Shown here in pieces: positions 35,889-39,799 of a stretch of DNA of 39,799 nt; the stretch's first letter is position 1, and each line of letters begins with the position of its first letter. The notes under the pieces were generated by a model. The model saw only the letters and a list, made by a program, of their open reading frames with translations. It ran no database searches and was not told where the DNA came from. This DNA comes from Bacteroidota bacterium (GTDB lineage Bacteria > Bacteroidota > Bacteroidia > Chitinophagales > Chitinophagaceae), in assembly GCA_018268075.1 (NCBI GenBank), contig JAFDXH010000148.1:1-39799 (forward strand). The letters are read 5' to 3'. Made by a program: the position numbers and the translations under genes.

Positions 35889-36638
35889 ATGAAACTTTTA
35901 GAAAGTAAAGTAGCAATAGTTACTGGCGGAAGCCGTGGAATAGGAGAAGCAATCGCAAAAAAATTCGCAGAAAATGGTGCAAACGTAGCTTTCACTTTTT
36001 TATCGAGTGAAGAAAAAGCAAAAGCATTGGAAACTTCGATGGCCTCGTTAGGTGTAAAAGCAAAAGCATTTAAAAGTGATGCAGCAAAATTTGAAGAGGC
36101 AGAATCTTTGGTAAATGAAGTAGTGAAAGAATTTGGCAGGGTAGATATTTGTGTAAACAATGCAGGTATTTCTATAGATAACTTGTTATTGCGTATGACC
36201 CCCGATCAATGGGACAAAGTAATAAATACGAATCTTACAAGCGTTTACAATATCACTAAAAATGTGATTAAACCAATGATGAAAGCCCGCATTGGCAGCA
36301 TTATAAACATGAGCTCTATTATAGGTGTAAAGGGAAATGCAGGGCAAAGCAGCTATGCAGCCAGCAAGGCCGGCATTATCGGATTTACTAAATCCATTGC
36401 TGCAGAATTGGGTAGCAGAAATATTCGTTGCAATGCTATTGCACCAGGTTTTGTAGAAACAGACATGACGCATTACCTAAAAGAAGGCGATGCCGCAAAT
36501 GCTTTTCTAAATAAAATTCCACTGGGCCGTTTTGGAACTGCTGAAGATATAGCCAATTTGAGTTTATTTCTCGCAAGTGATATGAGTACTTACATTACCG
36601 GCCAGGTAATAAGCGCCTGTGGTGGATTAAATATGTAA
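35889..36638 (+). CDS. fabG: 3-oxoacyl-[acyl-carrier-protein] reductase
   Basis: 249 aa short-chain dehydrogenase with the NADP-binding GGSRGIGEAIA at the N-terminus, NNAGIS, the catalytic Ser in INMSSIIG, YAASKAG (Tyr and Lys) and the C-terminal YITGQVISACGGLNM typical of FabG. It reduces 3-oxoacyl-ACP in fatty acid elongation. It starts 38 bases after the acylase stop, so it may be read from the same transcript, though no functional link is evident. The length is normal for the family. Confidence 0.94.
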   Translation: MKLLESKVAIVTGGSRGIGEAIAKKFAENGANVAFTFLSSEEKAKALETSMASLGVKAKAFKSDAAKFEEAESLVNEVVKEFGRVDICVNNAGISIDNLLLRMTPDQWDKVINTNLTSVYNITKNVIKPMMKARIGSIINMSSIIGVKGNAGQSSYAASKAGIIGFTKSIAAELGSRNIRCNAIAPGFVETDMTHYLKEGDAANAFLNKIPLGRFGTAEDIANLSLFLASDMSTYITGQVISACGGLNM

Positions 36639-36651
36639 TCAACATAAGAAT

Positions 36652-36659
36652 TATTTTTG
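36652..36659 (+). promoter_or_regulatory. Candidate -7 element for the carbonic anhydrase gene
   Basis: TATTTTTG matches TAnnTTTG, 35 bases before the TTG start, in the 56-bp gap after fabG. No TTTG is seen at the proper distance upstream. Confidence 0.35.
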
Positions 36660-36694
36660 CATTGTGTATTTTATAAAAAAATAAAAAAAATAAA

Positions 36695-37327
36695 TTGGAA
36701 GCCTATCAAAAATTACTTCAAAAAAATAAAATCTGGGCAAGTGAACAAGTATCAGAAGATCCTGAATATTTTTTACGCCTGAATAAACTACAGGCTCCTG
36801 AAATTTTATGGATCGGATGTAGTGATAGCCGGGTGCCTGCAGACAGGATCACAGGAACACAGCCAGGTGAGATTTTTGTGCACCGGAATATATCTAACCT
36901 TGTGGTACCTACAGACCTAAACTTACTAAGTGTACTTCAGTTTGCAGTGGAAGTATTACATGTAAGACATATAATTGTTTGCGGGCATCATAACTGTGGC
37001 GGAATAGCTGCCGCCATGGAACACAAAAGCCACGGGCTGATGGATCAATGGATTTGGAACATAAAAAATGTGTACCGAATTCATAGAGATGAAATAGATC
37101 AGGCAAAAACAGAAGAGGAAAAGAGGCACCTTCTTACAGAGTATAATGTAAAAGAACAAGTGCTCAACCTCGCCAAGACTTCTATCATTCAGAATGCATG
37201 GAAAAATCAACAATTACCCCATTTGCATGGCTGGGTATATGATTTGCGTGATGGAATTATTAATCCTGTTTTTGAAATGCCCGCGGGCACTTCTATTGAT
37301 CCTATCTATGAATTGAATAATTTATAA
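36695..37327 (+). CDS. can: Beta-class carbonic anhydrase
   Basis: 210 aa. The start is TTG at 36695, giving MEAYQKLLQKNKIWASE, which matches the usual family N-terminus; no ATG is nearby. Zinc ligands C42, H98 and C101 and the Asp-Arg dyad D44/R46 (GCSDSR, CGHHNCGG) fall at the same numbers as in the E. coli Can enzyme. It interconverts CO2 and bicarbonate in the cytoplasm. D44 close to the zinc suggests a type II enzyme with pH-dependent active-site opening, an inference from the family. It is followed after 118 bp by a Na+/H+ antiporter gene. Confidence 0.95.
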   Translation: MEAYQKLLQKNKIWASEQVSEDPEYFLRLNKLQAPEILWIGCSDSRVPADRITGTQPGEIFVHRNISNLVVPTDLNLLSVLQFAVEVLHVRHIIVCGHHNCGGIAAAMEHKSHGLMDQWIWNIKNVYRIHRDEIDQAKTEEEKRHLLTEYNVKEQVLNLAKTSIIQNAWKNQQLPHLHGWVYDLRDGIINPVFEMPAGTSIDPIYELNNL

Positions 37328-37445
37328 TAATACAAGATGCTCTCCGTTCTCAAAAAGATATTCTCATTTTTATTTATCCGAAAAAAAGAATGTTGCAAAT
37401 AATTGGAGGATATACTTTTTTTAAAAATATCTTAGAAATGAGATT

Positions 37446-38684
37446 GTGACTATATATAATATTATAACAGTCCTGATAGTACTTGCGGCTTTATTCGGGT
37501 ATATCAATCATCGTTTTATAAAATTGCCGGGCAATATTGGCATTATGCTCATAAGCCTTTTTGCAAGCCTACTCGTGCTTTTGATCGGTCAAATTTTTCC
37601 TTCATTCTTTTCTAATATAACTCAAGCGCTCAATACAATAGATTTTCAATCTGCAGTTCTAAAAATTATGCTCAGCTTTTTATTATTTGCTGCAGCAATA
37701 CAGAGCGATGCCAAAAAATTAAGAAAAGAAAGGGCAGCTATTATCACCTTTGGAACCATTGGAGTTATCATTTCTACCTTTCTTGTTGGCACTATGCTGT
37801 ACTTTGTCTTACATCTCTTTGGGCTGTCTGTCAATTATCTTTATTGTCTGATCTTCGGAGCGCTCATTTCGCCTACAGACCCTATAGCAGTGGTGGGCAT
37901 TTTAAAAAAAGCAGGCATACGAACTTCTCTTGAGGCCAAAATAAGTGGTGAAAGCCTCTTTAACGATGGGGTAGGCGTTGTGCTGTATATTACCTTTTAT
38001 GAGATTGCACAAATGGGCTGGGAAAATATTAATGGATGGGATATCTTATGGACATTTTTAAGAGAAGCCGGAGGCGGAATACTACTTGGGCTGTGTCTGG
38101 GATATCTGGGGTATTATATTTTTAAAACAACAGAAAGCTATATAGTAGAGGTTTTATGTACACTCGCTATGGTAATGGGCGGGTATTTACTTGCAGAAAC
38201 TATTGGAGTAAGCGGACCTTTGGTAATGGTGATTTCAGGACTGATAACAGGGAATAAAAGTATTGAAGAAATGGCGAGTACCACTTCAAAAGATTATATT
38301 GGTAAATTTTGGGAGATGATGGATCAACTCATGAATGCAGTCCTATTCTTGCTGGTAGGCTTTGAATTGCTAATTATCCCCTTCAATATTACACTCCTTT
38401 CTCTTGGACTAATTTCAATCTTAATCGTGCTATTATCACGATATATTTCTGTAAGATTACCCATCATGGTTTTGAAAACCAAACGTACATTTGAAAATGA
38501 TGTAATACCTATTCTCACCTGGGGAGCTTTAAGAGGCGCACTTTCCGTAGCGCTTGCGCTGGCAGTACCCCATTATATGTATGGGTATATGTTTGTATCC
38601 ATCACCTATATCATTGTCCTATTTTCTATAGTGGTGCAGGGCCTTACTATTGGTAAGTTTGCCAAGAGATTGCAAAATTCATAA
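37446..38684 (+). CDS. CPA1-family Na+/H+ antiporter (NhaP-like)
   Basis: 412 aa with about twelve membrane helices. The core motifs of the CPA1 group are present: GALISPTDPIAVVGILKKAG, GESLFNDGVGVVLY with the ND ion-binding pair, and the later arginine-containing TWGALRGALSVALAL. It exchanges Na+ for protons across the cytoplasmic membrane. The start is GTG at 37446; the nearest ATG upstream is out of frame. A short hydrophilic C-terminus means there is no regulatory tail. The next gene is another antiporter of a different family (NhaA). Confidence 0.92.
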   Translation: MTIYNIITVLIVLAALFGYINHRFIKLPGNIGIMLISLFASLLVLLIGQIFPSFFSNITQALNTIDFQSAVLKIMLSFLLFAAAIQSDAKKLRKERAAIITFGTIGVIISTFLVGTMLYFVLHLFGLSVNYLYCLIFGALISPTDPIAVVGILKKAGIRTSLEAKISGESLFNDGVGVVLYITFYEIAQMGWENINGWDILWTFLREAGGGILLGLCLGYLGYYIFKTTESYIVEVLCTLAMVMGGYLLAETIGVSGPLVMVISGLITGNKSIEEMASTTSKDYIGKFWEMMDQLMNAVLFLLVGFELLIIPFNITLLSLGLISILIVLLSRYISVRLPIMVLKTKRTFENDVIPILTWGALRGALSVALALAVPHYMYGYMFVSITYIIVLFSIVVQGLTIGKFAKRLQNS

Positions 38685-38752
38685 TACAATTTTCCTCAAA
38701 CAGAAATAAAAATAACGGATAACCCAAGGCTCAGAAACTTGATTGATATTTT

Positions 38753-38801
38753 AAATTCTATTGAGGTTGGGGTCAAATTATCATGAGCCTCTTTAGAATT
38801 T
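38753..38801 (+). terminator. Interrupted hairpin after the antiporter gene (possible terminator)
   Basis: AAATTCTA-TT-GAGG pairs with CCTC-TT-TAGAATTT: 8 bp and 4 bp separated by a 2x2 internal loop, with a 21-base apical loop. T-rich sequence follows after a few bases. It lies 68 bases after the stop. Confidence 0.4.
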
Positions 38802-38808
38802 GTACAAT

Positions 38809-38839
38809 TTTGTTTTTAGCTACCTTTCATCTAATTTTG
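38809..38839 (+). promoter_or_regulatory. Bacteroidota-type promoter for nhaA
   Basis: TTTG, 19 bases, then TAATTTTG: full agreement with the -33/-7 consensus and its spacing. Transcription would begin about 185 bases before the nhaA ATG. Confidence 0.65.
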
Positions 38840-38845
38840 CACGTC

Positions 38846-39029
38846 ATCCCGGCGGATTTGTTTATTGTTCGGCCTGGTAAATTGATAAAAAGTTATTTCA
38901 ACTTTTAACTGAACTAATAAACGAAAACATTCTGCACAATTCTACAGGATCAAAAATTTCGTTTACTATCTTTTATTTGTTTCAGCTTTTTTGAAATGAT
39001 TTTTATGAATATTTCTTAAATGTGGATTC
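38846..39029 (+). other. Long structured 5' leader of nhaA
   Basis: The 345-bp gap 38685-39029 holds the two features above and this leader. It contains a hairpin AAAAGTT-ATTTC-AACTTTT (38888-38906) and a perfect 9-bp inverted repeat TAAACGAAA / TTTCGTTTA (38918-38926 with 38957-38965). No short open frame or known riboswitch was recognised. A regulatory role is inference from length and structure. Confidence 0.4.
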
Positions 39030-39799
39030 ATGCGTGAAAAAAGGTTAACAAAGGCATTCAACGAATTCTTCGAAGGCGAAAAAGGCGGAGTATTGCTTAT
39101 TGTTTGTACTATTATTTCACTGTTGCTTGCCAACGCTTTTTTTTCCGAAAGCTATTTACATTTCTGGCATATTGATTTTGCAGGGCTTAGTTTCGAACAT
39201 TGGATCAACGAAGGCCTGATGGCAGTTTTCTTTTTCCAGATTGGTTTAGAATTGAAAAGAGAAATTCTGGCCGGGGAGCTTTCTAATCTAAAAAGTGCAA
39301 TGCTTCCGGTAGTTGCGGCTATCGGCGGAATGCTGATCCCTGCTGCGATCTACGCCTTTTTCAATTATGGAACCATTACGCAATCCGGAGCAGGGATACC
39401 AATGGCTACAGATATTGCCTTTGCAATAGGCGTGCTTTCTCTTTTGGGAAACCGCATTCCTGCTTCATTAAAAATCTTACTTACCGCAATAGCAGTGATA
39501 GATGATCTGGGAGCTATTTTAGTAATCGCTATATTTTATACAACCTCTTTATCATTGGTAAACTTAGCAATCGTTTTGGCAATATTTGTTGCTTTACTGT
39601 TGCTCAATAAATTTAAAATTAATTTTCTGATTGTATATATAATCGGCGGCATTGCTATGTGGTATTTCATGCTGCATTCAGGTGTTCATTCTACCCTTGC
39701 AGGAATTTTACTGGCCTTTACAATACCTTTCGATAAAGGGAAAAAAGAGGCATTGTCTTACAGATTGGAGCATTGGTTGCACAAACCGGTTTCCTTTAT
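39030..39799 (+). CDS. nhaA: Na+/H+ antiporter NhaA (3' end outside window)
   Basis: 256 residues are visible from the ATG at 39030 (MREKRLTKAFNEFF); the frame runs off the window end. Family motifs: EGEKGGVLLI at the N-terminus, FFFQIGLELKREI, PMATDIAFAIGVLSLLG, and the ion-binding pair D158/D159 in AVIDDLGAILVIA. NhaA expels Na+ in exchange for two protons and protects against sodium and alkaline pH. About one third of the usual 380-440 residues is missing, by truncation at the window edge. It is preceded by its own promoter and leader, so it is probably independent of the CPA1 gene. Confidence 0.95.
   Translation, partial: MREKRLTKAFNEFFEGEKGGVLLIVCTIISLLLANAFFSESYLHFWHIDFAGLSFEHWINEGLMAVFFFQIGLELKREILAGELSNLKSAMLPVVAAIGGMLIPAAIYAFFNYGTITQSGAGIPMATDIAFAIGVLSLLGNRIPASLKILLTAIAVIDDLGAILVIAIFYTTSLSLVNLAIVLAIFVALLLLNKFKINFLIVYIIGGIAMWYFMLHSGVHSTLAGILLAFTIPFDKGKKEALSYRLEHWLHKPVSF

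Noticed and set aside
38727-38790. AGGCTCA / TGAGCCT 7-bp inverted repeat after the CPA1 antiporter gene
   Set aside because: The arms are 50 bases apart and compete with the better hairpin at 38753-38801.

Overview
The window is AT-rich DNA from a member of the Bacteroidota, most likely a Chitinophagaceae-type soil or freshwater bacterium. Three observations support this: promoters of the TTTG / TAnnTTTG type and few Shine-Dalgarno sites; an Alternative Complex III plus cytochrome oxidase operon in the gene order usual for this phylum; and several protein families typical of it (TPR histidine kinases, a carboxypeptidase-regulatory-like protein, a probable DUF6515 protein). The assignment is inference from gene content; there is no rRNA here.

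Bases 1-10832 hold a signalling region on the + strand. It has four paralogous histidine kinases: the first is cut by the window edge, two carry periplasmic-type TPR domains, and one is a multi-pass membrane kinase. An alpha/beta hydrolase sits between kinases 3 and 4. Kinase 4 leads a tight run of a single-domain response regulator, a receiver-adenylate cyclase (class III) and an unusual fusion of an HD phosphohydrolase with a YitT/DUF2179 membrane protein. The kinase modules are near-repeats of one another and look mosaic.

Bases 10833-13402 hold a complete tRNA-Asn(GTT) unit on the - strand, with promoter and terminator, and an M13 metallopeptidase on the + strand.

Bases 13414-29305 hold one co-oriented - strand locus of 14 genes, read from high to low coordinates: actA-B-C-D-E-F (quinol:cytochrome c oxidoreductase), then oxidase subunits II and I, haem O synthase, two subunit III proteins, subunit IV, the SCO copper chaperone and a DUF420 protein. 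It supplies an electron path from quinol to oxygen and part of the assembly machinery. ActA carries six haem-binding motifs, and the DUF420 protein carries an EF-hand-like loop.

Bases 29554-39799 are mixed accessory and housekeeping genes: a membrane-anchored PurN fusion; a CarboxypepD_reg-like secreted protein convergent with a Tyr/Pro-rich secreted protein; an M19 dipeptidase overlapping a penicillin acylase family gene, followed by FabG; a beta-carbonic anhydrase; a CPA1 Na+/H+ antiporter; and NhaA, preceded by a good promoter and a structured leader and cut off by the window end.

The best candidates for something new are the kinase / receiver / cyclase / HD-YitT module, the membrane-anchored PurN fusion and the mosaic kinase array. 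No CRISPR array, insertion sequence or phage was seen.
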